NCBI GenBank assembly: GCA_903900335.1
Contig: CAIUMP010000040.1
Span: 1-51,256, forward strand
Reading direction: 5' to 3'
DNA length: 51,256 bases
Source: an uncultured Ignavibacteriota bacterium
Lineage (GTDB): Bacteria; Bacteroidota; Ignavibacteria; Palsa-1295
The position numbers and the translations under genes were made by a program. This document shows, piece by piece, positions 43,755-51,256 of the stretch. Each line of letters begins with the position of its first letter. Position 1 is the stretch's first letter. A model generated the notes under the pieces. The model ran no database searches. It was not told the DNA's origin and worked only from the letters and a program-made list of their open reading frames with translations.

Positions 43755-45884
43755 TCACGAAAGAAGCTCGAAAGCGACCACGAGAGTGGTTTCCCAGCGC
43801 GCTCCCGGCTGAAGCTCGATGTCCCAGATCGGCATTAAAATCGAGCCTTGGTAGATCCGCTCAAATCCCGCTTCACTGAGCGAAACCGATTCAAGCGGAT
43901 ACCGAAATATTTCGCTGGCATTCTCCGGTCTGAGATCAATCGCAAGACGCAGATATTCATCAACGAGCCGAAGATCGCACGGGCCAGTAACGCTCCCGGT
44001 GCTGTTCATTTTCGGTTCATTCAACTGTTTGCCTGCCGACTCGAAATATCGATCATGGGCGTCTCCTGCGAGCAGGTTAAACGCCCATTCCGAGGCGAAT
44101 CTTAAACGAAGCGCACGTTGCGATTCGTTCGTGAGCGAGTAGCCCACTTGCAGTAGGTTTCCCTCTGAAGTAAGGGAGAGCACTTTGGTCAGCCTGACCG
44201 GGTGCAACTCCCCTTGCAAATTCACGTTGCCGAGCCGCGACAATCTGAGTGTTCCCGCCGGATCATTGAAACCCCGCTCGAAGGCAGAAGTCACGAAATC
44301 TCCGAGTTCTTCGAATTTCTGTGATTTTAGCTCCTCGAGGGTGGTCTCGGCGCTTAGGAAATGCTCGATCATTGAGCCGTGCCTATAGCTATCGTAGATC
44401 AACAGCTTTTCCAGTCCGGCCTCTTTCGAGAGAACAAGATCATGAATAGACGTTGCATCCGTCGGCTTTTCCGTCGAATCCGCTGCATTAATGATCTTCT
44501 CGTGGTAGGCCTCAGCCTGCCGGGAGAAGATGTTGGTGGCGTTGAAGTTGCGGTGTTTGAAGTCGAGCTCCGCGATCATCCCTCCGAGCGATGGCTTGAT
44601 GAAGAGCGAGAAGACTTTCGATTCCATGATGACCTCATCTTCACCGTCGCAATCGAAATCCGTGGTCTCTGTCCGTACCTCGTTCGCATTCTCCAACGTG
44701 TCAAGTAAGCCGTCAGCTTGCACGAGTGCGGAGAAATTCGCGTGACGAAGATTCGGCAGGTATGCACCTCCAAAGACACCATGCCAGTAGGGATCGTTAC
44801 ACTGCGCGGAAAGAAGTGCATTTCGTGCATCATCAACGTTCACACCGGCAAAAGACAGTCGCTGGACTCTTGTACTGGTGCGGAGCATGTGCTTGTGCAG
44901 TTGATTCGTCTCAGGGTACTTGGCGAAGAAGTTACGCCAATACCCGCCTCGGACAAAGGGAAGGAATTGCTCCCACTTGGCTTTATCCTGGTTCAACTCG
45001 TGGAGGAAGTTCTCGTACTGTTGATTGGCCTTTGCTGTGGGGAGCGCCCATTGGGTCATCTCCGCGTAGCTGGCGTTGGGTAAATAGATGCGACCCACTG
45101 GTGGTGCGGCTCTCAAGGCCTCACTCGGGTGCATCATCTTGATCCAGCTTCGATTTTCATCAAGCTTGCGGAAGAACTCCTCCAACCATCCGTCTCCATA
45201 GACGTGCTCGAAGGTTTGTGGCCAAACGCCGAATTTCTCACCGTCGTCGGCAAAGCACACGATGTTTGTCCCGCCATCGCTTGAGGCATCTCTGAGTACG
45301 GCAATTGTATCATCAACATTCTTGAATGGGACCGTATATCGGAGCGCCTTTGAAATTGGAAAGACGGCCAGCGGCCTGCCTCTGTCTTCTGTGAGATAAT
45401 ATCCATTTAATGCATCTTCTGCGAGCCCGGCATACAGAAAGTGTGTGTCATCCAAGAGTACATACTTCATCCCGGCCTCATTCAGTGCGGAGGCGAGAGG
45501 CTGCTCCCACACGCGTTCGGCGAGCCACATGCCTGTGGGATCGTAGCCAAAAAGATCTCGAATCTTGCCGGAGAGCATCGCGATCTGCGATTGCTGATCT
45601 TCCGGGGGAATCACAGACAGGATCGGCTCATAAAATCCACCAGAGATGAATTCGAGCTGTCCGCGCTCGACCATTCTCCGCAGCCGCACGATATGCTCTG
45701 GATGATGTGCTTCGATCCAATTCAGGAGGATGCCAGTGAAGTGAGTAGCATAACGAATCGACGTCTTCTCCGCCATTTTGAAGAATGGAAGGTATGAACG
45801 CTGGTATGCTTCTTCGATGATATTATCGAAGTTGCCAATGGGCTGGTGGTTGTGGGTAGCAAAACAGAAGATGACGGATTTCAT
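43755..45884 (-). CDS. GH57 family alpha-glucan enzyme with DUF1925/DUF1926 domains
   Basis: 709 residues. ATHNHQPIGNF is the N-terminal GH57 motif. E123 in WLAERVWE is the probable nucleophile and D214 in FADDGEKFG the acid/base, matching the known 4-alpha-glucanotransferase positions. The C-terminal half has the beta-sandwich layout of the DUF1925/DUF1926 domains typical of 4-alpha-glucanotransferase and alpha-amylase members. It acts in the cytoplasm on glycogen or maltodextrins; no signal peptide is seen. Other glycogen genes are absent from the window. Confidence 0.88.
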   Translation of the reverse strand: MKSVIFCFATHNHQPIGNFDNIIEEAYQRSYLPFFKMAEKTSIRYATHFTGILLNWIEAHHPEHIVRLRRMVERGQLEFISGGFYEPILSVIPPEDQQSQIAMLSGKIRDLFGYDPTGMWLAERVWEQPLASALNEAGMKYVLLDDTHFLYAGLAEDALNGYYLTEDRGRPLAVFPISKALRYTVPFKNVDDTIAVLRDASSDGGTNIVCFADDGEKFGVWPQTFEHVYGDGWLEEFFRKLDENRSWIKMMHPSEALRAAPPVGRIYLPNASYAEMTQWALPTAKANQQYENFLHELNQDKAKWEQFLPFVRGGYWRNFFAKYPETNQLHKHMLRTSTRVQRLSFAGVNVDDARNALLSAQCNDPYWHGVFGGAYLPNLRHANFSALVQADGLLDTLENANEVRTETTDFDCDGEDEVIMESKVFSLFIKPSLGGMIAELDFKHRNFNATNIFSRQAEAYHEKIINAADSTEKPTDATSIHDLVLSKEAGLEKLLIYDSYRHGSMIEHFLSAETTLEELKSQKFEELGDFVTSAFERGFNDPAGTLRLSRLGNVNLQGELHPVRLTKVLSLTSEGNLLQVGYSLTNESQRALRLRFASEWAFNLLAGDAHDRYFESAGKQLNEPKMNSTGSVTGPCDLRLVDEYLRLAIDLRPENASEIFRYPLESVSLSEAGFERIYQGSILMPIWDIELQPGARWETTLVVAFELLS

Positions 45885-45956
45885 AAGCTACCGAACGCCG
45901 GATCGCCGCAAAAAGTGAGCGGCAAGTTGTGCGTCCAGCTCGTGGGTTCGCGAAAG

Positions 45957-46979
45957 TCAATTGCTGGTTTTGCCCGCGGATAACTCTCTCGGTCGAATTC
46001 GTTTCGTAAGTTCGGACCCAATTCCGATCAAGGTTCGAAGGTCGAGTGGGAATTCCAGCACGACGTGGAGCGCGCTGAGAAAGAAGAGCGCCTTGAGCCC
46101 GATGTCGTAGTCAAAAGCGTAGAGTGCTACCGCGAGGATCCACAATCCGACGACGCTTCCAAGCCTGGCCTTCGACACCTCGTGCCAGCGAATGATCTTG
46201 GTCTTGGAGAACCAATTCAAGTAGTGATAGAGGTATGCGTAGGCGATGAAACGCATAACCGCCGTAGCACCAGGTGAGAATTCGAACGGATCGGACGCGC
46301 TTGCTCCTGCGGTTGAGAGATGGAAGGTTCTCAAGAACCAGATATTCAGATCGCCAAAGGCTTTGTCATAATGTTGAACGACAAAAGCATCCGCGATGCC
46401 GCCTCCGGGCATAGGCGTAACAATGAACATCACCATTGCCAGCGCCAAGAATAGTACTCCGGAAGCATAGCCTGTTAGACTTGCCGACTTTAACGAGCCG
46501 TAGAAGATGAAGCAGCCAGTAAAGAAAAATACGTGGATCACGGTTACAAGCAACAACGAAGTAACAACCACGGAGAATGTAATGGGTATTGCAAAGAGCA
46601 GAATGGTCCCTGCGACAGCAACAAGCCAGCGCCAGCGTAGGTCCTGCGTAAGAACAAGCGCGATGGAAGCACAGAAAGCAATGATCACTGCATTCGCAAC
46701 GAGCTGCGGCAAGGCAAAGTGTGGTACTAAACTTCCCGCATAAATGAGCGTGGCGACAACCAGAAAAAGGTAATCACGCTTTCTACTTGTGAAGTACCTA
46801 CGGTCGTGGAGCCACGAGATCTCTGTCAGGTAATGGAGCGGGCCAAGCACGGCATAAGCGATCAGGAAGAGGTAAAATGGCCAAAGGAATGCTGCTAGGG
46901 CAGAGATCAGCATCAGCACCATATTCAGGATGTTTATCCTGTCGGTTGCGCGTTTAGCGATTGCGAGGTCAGATGCCAC
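45957..46979 (-). CDS. Polytopic membrane protein with conserved-looking histidines
   Basis: 340 residues, about ten hydrophobic segments. Histidines lie in or beside helices: GPLHYLTEISW, VIHVFFFTG, YLYHYLNWFSK followed by WHEV, and LHVVLEFPLD. The spread recalls membrane metal-site enzymes (for example Brp/Blh-type or fatty-acid-desaturase-like), but I cannot match any family. The start is GTG. It lies between the GH57 and rsmG genes on the same strand. Confidence 0.6.
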   Translation of the reverse strand: MASDLAIAKRATDRINILNMVLMLISALAAFLWPFYLFLIAYAVLGPLHYLTEISWLHDRRYFTSRKRDYLFLVVATLIYAGSLVPHFALPQLVANAVIIAFCASIALVLTQDLRWRWLVAVAGTILLFAIPITFSVVVTSLLLVTVIHVFFFTGCFIFYGSLKSASLTGYASGVLFLALAMVMFIVTPMPGGGIADAFVVQHYDKAFGDLNIWFLRTFHLSTAGASASDPFEFSPGATAVMRFIAYAYLYHYLNWFSKTKIIRWHEVSKARLGSVVGLWILAVALYAFDYDIGLKALFFLSALHVVLEFPLDLRTLIGIGSELTKRIRPRELSAGKTSN

Positions 46980-47065
46980 GGGGTTGGAGCGGGTACTTTT
47001 TTACAAAAAGGAGACAGTACACAACGCAAAGAGCGTGGAGTTTAGATGCAGTGTTGTTGAGAACC

Positions 47066-47737
47066 TCAATCACGAAGCCGAACGGTCACCAGCTTCTTTC
47101 CTTCGAGAACGAAGGCATCATAGCTCGTTAGTGCGAGAGGTTTCTCCTCCACGGACAGCACGTACGGCAGGCGTGAGGTGCGCTTCATTTCTTCAGCAAG
47201 ATCTCCGCCCTTAAGCGAGTACAGCACCCCACCAGGTTTGATAAGACCATGGGTCCATTTAGTGAGATCCTCCAGCGAGGCGACAGCGCGGGAGACCACG
47301 ACATCGTATGCACCTCCATGTTCCGGCGTTCTTGCTAAGTCCTCTGCCCGTCCGGCAACGGCTCGAATTCCTTTTAGCCCAAGCACGGATACCATCTCAG
47401 CACACGCAACAATCTTCTTCTGGACAGAGTCTATCAGCGTCACGTCTGAGGTGTGTGAGGCGATCTTAAGTGGGATTCCGGGAAGCCCACCTCCCGTGCC
47501 GACATCGGCAACACGCTTGGCGGCAAAGTCGTAGTTGCAAATCGCCGGCATACGAAGCGTGAGAGAATGAAGGAGGTGGCGGGCAAGAATATTGCTCTCA
47601 TCCTGTCGAGAGATGAGGTTGAGTTTACTGTTCCAGACGCGGAGTAACTCTGCGTATTGGTTGAGGAGAAGTGATTGCTCCGCCGTGAGCGTGAGCGCGT
47701 TAAGACTACAAATGTCTGTGAGTTCTAGGATATTCAA
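47066..47737 (-). CDS. rsmG: 16S rRNA (guanine-N7) methyltransferase RsmG
   Basis: 223 residues. VADVGTGGGLPGIPL is the SAM-binding motif, and the N-terminal KLNLISR and LARHLLHSL motifs are typical of RsmG (GidB). It methylates the 16S rRNA 530-loop guanine. The start is TTG; the minus-strand sequence upstream gives no nearby in-frame ATG. Confidence 0.93.
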   Translation of the reverse strand: MNILELTDICSLNALTLTAEQSLLLNQYAELLRVWNSKLNLISRQDESNILARHLLHSLTLRMPAICNYDFAAKRVADVGTGGGLPGIPLKIASHTSDVTLIDSVQKKIVACAEMVSVLGLKGIRAVAGRAEDLARTPEHGGAYDVVVSRAVASLEDLTKWTHGLIKPGGVLYSLKGGDLAEEMKRTSRLPYVLSVEEKPLALTSYDAFVLEGKKLVTVRLRD

Positions 47738-47886
47738 GCTACAGCAGATGGGTCGGATGGTTCTTGCGTGTCCAAATCAGCCTTGTCGGTCAATTACCCT
47801 ACAAAACAGTCGTTGGGGGCATTAACTTCCCGCCGCCATCAATTCTTGTCGTATCTTGTCACCTCGTTGATGAGCACCTTTTTCTT

Positions 47887-48942
47887 ATGAGCACGCTTCG
47901 CGGGACAGAACTTCGAACGCAGAATCGATTTGAGACAACACGGCTCGAATCGTTCGATGATGGCTGGGATTCTCCAGAACTGTCGGAGCTTCCCGTTATT
48001 CAGACAGAGTTTCTCCCCGACCATTCGAAGTCCATTCTTTCGAAGAATGACAGCCCCGATCTGGGATTCAGCTACTCGATCAATGCCTATCGTGGATGCG
48101 AGCATGGCTGTGCGTATTGCTATGCGCGTCCGAGTCATGAGTATCTTGGCATGAACGCTGGGATCGACTTCGAGACCAAGATCATGGTGAAGCACGATGC
48201 GCCGGAGTTGCTGCGCGAAGCGTTTGATCGTGCTTCGTGGAAGCCCACGCTTGTGGTGATGAGCGGTAACACGGACTGCTATCAGCCAGCAGAGCGAAAA
48301 TTTGGCATCACGCGGAAAGTGCTTGAGGTGTTTCTGGAGTACCGCAATCCAATTGGGATCATCACGAAGAACGCGTTAATTCTGCGGGACAAAGACATCC
48401 TTGCGGAGATGGCGCGATTGAATCTCGTTCAGGTATTTCTTTCCGTTACAACGCTTGACCGAGACTTAGCGCGTAAGCTCGAACCTCGCACCTCGACACC
48501 GGAGAGGCGGCTGCTTGCTTTGAAGAGTTTAACGGAGGCTGGAGTATTGACGGGGGTGATGATCGGCCCAGTTATTCCAGGGCTCAACGACGAGGAAATT
48601 CCGCGCATCCTTGAAGCGGCGAGCAACGCTGGCGCAAGATCCGCAGGTTACAACATGGTACGCTTGCCTTTTGCCGTGCGCCCTATCTTTGAGGCCTGGC
48701 TGACGAAGAATGTGCCGCTCGAAGCCGGCAAGATCATGAAGCGGATCCAGATGGTGCGGGATGGAGGAATGAATGATCCCAATTTCGGCAGCAGGATGCG
48801 CGGCACGGGTGGATACGCGGAGTACATAAAAGAGCTGTTCTATAAAACACGGAAGCGCCTGGGAATGAACCAGGCAGAGACGCAACTGACCACGGAGCAT
48901 TTTAGGCGGCGAGGTGAATTGACGCTGTTCGATGAACGCTGA
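47887..48942 (+). CDS. SPL-like radical SAM protein (PA0069 family)
   Basis: 351 residues from the ATG at 47887. C71-x3-C75-x2-C78 (CEHGCAYCYA) binds the [4Fe-4S] cluster and SAM. SGNTDCYQPAERKFGITRKVLE and YNMVRLPFAVRPIFEAWL fit the Rv2578c/PA0069 group related to spore photoproduct lyase. The reaction is unknown; repair of nucleic acids is a guess. The gene is divergent from rsmG. A TTG at 47764 would add 41 residues, overlapping the non-coding gap, and is unlikely. Confidence 0.85.
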   Translation: MSTLRGTELRTQNRFETTRLESFDDGWDSPELSELPVIQTEFLPDHSKSILSKNDSPDLGFSYSINAYRGCEHGCAYCYARPSHEYLGMNAGIDFETKIMVKHDAPELLREAFDRASWKPTLVVMSGNTDCYQPAERKFGITRKVLEVFLEYRNPIGIITKNALILRDKDILAEMARLNLVQVFLSVTTLDRDLARKLEPRTSTPERRLLALKSLTEAGVLTGVMIGPVIPGLNDEEIPRILEAASNAGARSAGYNMVRLPFAVRPIFEAWLTKNVPLEAGKIMKRIQMVRDGGMNDPNFGSRMRGTGGYAEYIKELFYKTRKRLGMNQAETQLTTEHFRRRGELTLFDER

Positions 48943-48993
48943 ACCTGGATTCAGGCAGCCTTATCAAGGCAAATAAAACCCAGCCCAGTTATG

Positions 48994-49025
48994 GATGTCA
49001 TTCATGCTTTCGCGGGAATGACATC
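48994..49025. repeat. Inverted repeat of the dispersed GTCATTC-type
   Basis: GATGTCATTC pairs with GAATGACATC around a 12-base loop containing CTTTCGCGG. It resembles the common dispersed palindrome of the form GTCATTCCCGCG...GGGAATGAC known in many genomes, degenerate in one arm. It lies between the radical SAM and flavoprotein genes and could stop plus-strand transcription. Confidence 0.55.
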
Positions 49026-49133
49026 TATAGCACGGTTCTGATATCTCAAGAGAAGCTCATTGCACCTTGATGAATTTTGAATTCCCAATCTCCACCATCT
49101 AATAAATCTCTCGGAATCGAGGTTCTGACAGTC

Positions 49134-50402
49134 ATGAAATCAGTTGGGATAGTTGGCGGAGGAGCTGGGGGGATATTCGCTGCCCTGGGCGCGGCGCGTG
49201 CAGCACAGGAAGTCGGTGAAGCTATCGACGTTCGTCTTTTCGAGCGCAACCCACGCATAGGAATCAAGATACTCATCTCCGGCGGAGGCAAATGCAACAT
49301 CACTCACTCCGGTAAGGTGGAGGATGTACTTCGCGAGGGATTTCCACACATCAACGAGCGCCGTTTTTTGAAGAGCCCGATGTACCGCTTTCAGAACGCG
49401 GATGTTCTGGCGTTGCTGGAGCGTCACGGAGTGAAATGGCACTCGCGCGAGAACGGCCGTATCTTTCCGGACTCGGGACGCGCGGAAGATGTGCTCGTGG
49501 CGCTTGAAACGGAATTGCGCGAAGCGGGTGTCCAGATTCGTGTTGGATCACGGATAGAATCTGCCGAACGTTCGGATAACGGATGGAGACTTACCGCGAA
49601 CGGAAAGACATTTGAACCAGACGCACTCATTCTCGCCACCGGAGGCACCAGCTACTCCAAGACGGGCACAACCGGCGATGGTATCAGCTTTGCCAAGCGG
49701 CTTGGGCACACGATAATTCGCCTGCGTCCCGCTCTTGCACCGATCTATCTGAAGCAACCTCCTCCGCAGGAATTGGTAGGAATCGCATTGAGGGACGTGA
49801 TCCTTCAAATAAGCGTGGCTGACAAACTGGAAGCATCCTGCGAAGGTGATGCGCTCATCACGCATCGCGGACTTTCTGGGCCAGCGACGCTTGCCATCAG
49901 TCGGGAGGCCGTTCTACTCAAGGAGCGGTCCTCAATCCACGCGGAGGCAAATCTGCTCGGGACATCAGAAGATGAAGCGCGGGAATTGGTAACGGAACTC
50001 CAGCGATCGCGTCAAGTTCAACTTGTGAAAACGTGGCTTGAAGAGATCTTGCCGAATCGGTTCGTGCCGTATGTTTTGGCACAATCAGAAATTTCCATCG
50101 AACGTAAATGGGGTGAGCTTACGCGGGCAGAGCGCGGACGTTTGCTCGTGAAGCTCGTGCGATATGACTTCGGCGAAATCTCCGAGATACCGATGGAACG
50201 CGGCGAGGTTACAGCGGGCGGAGTTAGTTTGAAAGAAGTCAATCCGAAGACGATGATGTCGCGCCGAGTGGCAGGACTATTCTTCGCCGGTGAAATGCTT
50301 GATATTGCTGGCGAGATCGGGGGCTATAATTTGCAGGCCGCGTATTCGACGGGATGGGTAGCAGGGGAAGAAGCCGTTCGCTACCATACTGCGGAGAAAT
50401 AA
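49134..50402 (+). CDS. BaiN/HI0933-type FAD-dependent flavoprotein
   Basis: 422 residues from the ATG at 49134. VGIVGGGAGGIFAAL is the FAD-binding Rossmann start, ISGGGKCNITHS and YRFQNADVLALLERHGV are family markers, and ILATGGTSYSKTGTTGDG is the next flavin motif; GGYNLQAAYSTGWVAGEEAV closes the fold. Members reduce steroid- or quinone-like substrates or act in unknown redox steps. The start avoids the 19-residue extension from a TTG at 49077. A terminator-like hairpin follows. Confidence 0.88.
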   Translation: MKSVGIVGGGAGGIFAALGAARAAQEVGEAIDVRLFERNPRIGIKILISGGGKCNITHSGKVEDVLREGFPHINERRFLKSPMYRFQNADVLALLERHGVKWHSRENGRIFPDSGRAEDVLVALETELREAGVQIRVGSRIESAERSDNGWRLTANGKTFEPDALILATGGTSYSKTGTTGDGISFAKRLGHTIIRLRPALAPIYLKQPPPQELVGIALRDVILQISVADKLEASCEGDALITHRGLSGPATLAISREAVLLKERSSIHAEANLLGTSEDEARELVTELQRSRQVQLVKTWLEEILPNRFVPYVLAQSEISIERKWGELTRAERGRLLVKLVRYDFGEISEIPMERGEVTAGGVSLKEVNPKTMMSRRVAGLFFAGEMLDIAGEIGGYNLQAAYSTGWVAGEEAVRYHTAEK

Positions 50403-50404
50403 AA

Positions 50405-50440
50405 CAGCCCGTACAGATGATCGCTCATCGGTGCGGGCTG
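50405..50440. terminator. Terminator-like hairpin between convergent genes
   Basis: CAGCCCGTAC pairs with GTGCGGGCTG (one T-G wobble) around a 16-base loop, starting three bases after the flavoprotein stop. The plus-strand tail CTTACTTG is only mildly T-rich. It lies between converging genes and may serve both. Confidence 0.6.
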
Positions 50441-50522
50441 CTTACTTGTTCTGCTGCTTCTAAGTGGCCCCGTTCGAAAGGGCCATGCTGTTGGACCAAT
50501 TAGGGATTGGAAACTTTATGCA

Positions 50523-50936
50523 TCAGTTGGTCTGTGCGGTAGGATTCTTGGTCGCGTCATCCAATTGACGAAGCACAACCGTGAAATCCTGACTGACTTG
50601 CTGCGTGTGATCGGCTGTTGGTGTGCTGATCAGTACGTCCTTAGCAAGGATGGAATCACCCTCTAAGTGCACCCAGTAGGATTTGCCTGGCTGGAGGATC
50701 AAGAGGTATTTTCCGGTTTCGCTGTTGGATGTGCTGCTCGTGATCTCACGAGCGGTGTCACCAACGGCGCGAACGCTAACTTTGACGGATGTCGGTCGGG
50801 CGGTCTCTTCGGAGAGAACGGTGCCCTTGAGTACGACGACTGCACGAGAAAACTGCGCGTGAGCTCCTGTTACGGCAAACAGATTCGCGATTGCGATAAG
50901 AGCTGCAGCGCTCGCGATTTTGAAAAATGACTTCAT
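50523..50936 (-). CDS. Small secreted protein with a regulatory-like beta-sandwich
   Basis: 137 residues. A signal peptide (SAAALIAIANLFAVTGAHA, cut before QFSRA) is followed by VVLKGTVLSEETARPTSVKV and SETGKYLLILQPGKSYWVHL, which resemble the carboxypeptidase-regulatory-like beta-sandwich seen in Bacteroidota envelope proteins. The ATG at 50936 is preferred to the upstream one at 51008, which lacks a signal core. It is likely periplasmic or outer-membrane linked. Confidence 0.65.
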   Translation of the reverse strand: MKSFFKIASAAALIAIANLFAVTGAHAQFSRAVVVLKGTVLSEETARPTSVKVSVRAVGDTAREITSSTSNSETGKYLLILQPGKSYWVHLEGDSILAKDVLISTPTADHTQQVSQDFTVVLRQLDDATKNPTAQTN

Positions 50937-51024
50937 GTTAATGGTTTTGTGAGTGATAGTGACGACGAGATTTCCTGATCTTCGGGGCTGCCTGGTGGGG
51001 GTCAGCATCCCGAACTGTGCGCTG

Positions 51025-51032
51025 CAAACATA
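51025..51032 (-). promoter_or_regulatory. -7 promoter element of the small secreted protein gene
   Basis: On the minus strand TATGTTTG fits TAnnTTTG, 88 bases before the ATG at 50936, so this gene has a normal leader unlike the three near-leaderless ones. No clear -33 TTTG is seen. Confidence 0.45.
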
Positions 51033-51256
51033 CTGATCAGAGATTCTGCGGTTATTACGGTTTGTTTACGTTCTGTTTCGTTATTTGCTGTTCACTAAAG
51101 GCTTCAAATAAGCTGCTGTACAGCTATATGCTCCAACCGAATGCCAGTGCATGGTCGCGTGGCAAATTGGCGCCTATCGCCACTAAAACCCACTTGAAAC
51201 ATTTTACCCCTGCCTGTTCGAGTGTACGTTCTGGGTGCGGACTGTATAGTCCGGCA
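51033..51256. other. Right-hand window end without a recognised gene
   Basis: Beyond the promoter at 51025-51032 I see no convincing gene. The palindrome GCTGTACAGC lies near 51115, and CGGACT-GTAT-AGTCCG (51238-51253) can form a small hairpin at the edge. An ATG at 51128 opens a frame that runs off the window after 43 codons with no family resemblance; it could be a gene start or chance. Confidence 0.4.

Noticed and set aside
51200-51256. GTTCGAGT considered as the T-arm of a tRNA
   Set aside because: No matching acceptor stem, D-arm or CCA, and the T-stem bases do not pair.

Overview
The window reads as chromosomal DNA (roughly half G+C) from a bacterium of the Bacteroidota/Chlorobiota side of the FCB group; an Ignavibacteria- or Kapabacteria-like lineage would fit, but that is inference. 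The signs are: four secreted proteins that end in a type IX secretion (T9SS) C-terminal sorting domain, a TonB receptor next to a DUF4249 lipoprotein, a bacillithiol enzyme (BshC), an eleven-gene complex I set without nuoE, nuoF or nuoG, and promoter elements of the Bacteroidota type (TAnnTTTG).

Layout. 1-9.4 kb: two T9SS cargo proteins (a beta-helix fragment and a large VPS10/BNR-repeat protein), a DUF2279 protein, rarA, and a TPR-LuxR regulator translationally coupled to a HYDIN-like T9SS protein. 9.6-18 kb: a Spy-like periplasmic protein, a polytopic membrane protein, then a long minus-strand block (CPXCG protein, ybaB, recR, methyltransferase, two lipoproteins, heparinase-like protein, Wzx-like flippase) with several stop/start overlaps; its 3' part looks like envelope polysaccharide handling. 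18-21.6 kb: a four-helix membrane protein with a near-leaderless promoter, bshC, and an MFS exporter.

21.6-39.8 kb is the complex I locus, in order nuoA-B-C-D-H, then about 3 kb of small unknown genes on both strands, then nuoI-J-K-L, a 1104-residue T9SS subtilase, nuoM-N and a rhodanese. Without NuoEFG the enzyme presumably takes electrons from a donor other than NADH (ferredoxin or another carrier); this is inference from family knowledge. The two interruptions, the strong terminator-like hairpin directly before nuoI, a hairpin between the subtilase and nuoM, and a cruciform-forming element between nuoC and nuoD suggest the locus has been broken and rearranged.

39.8-51.3 kb: a DUF4249 lipoprotein and TonB receptor, a family 2 glycosyltransferase, a GH57 alpha-glucan enzyme, a His-containing polytopic membrane protein, rsmG, an SPL-like radical SAM protein, a BaiN/HI0933-type flavoprotein and a small secreted protein.

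The least explained parts are the small-gene island at 25.4-28.6 kb (tandem paralogous lipoproteins, a metal-site-like lipoprotein, tiny membrane proteins, an 11-G tract), the protease between nuoL and nuoM, and the promoter-on-start-codon architecture seen at three genes. No rRNA, tRNA, CRISPR array or insertion sequence was recognised.
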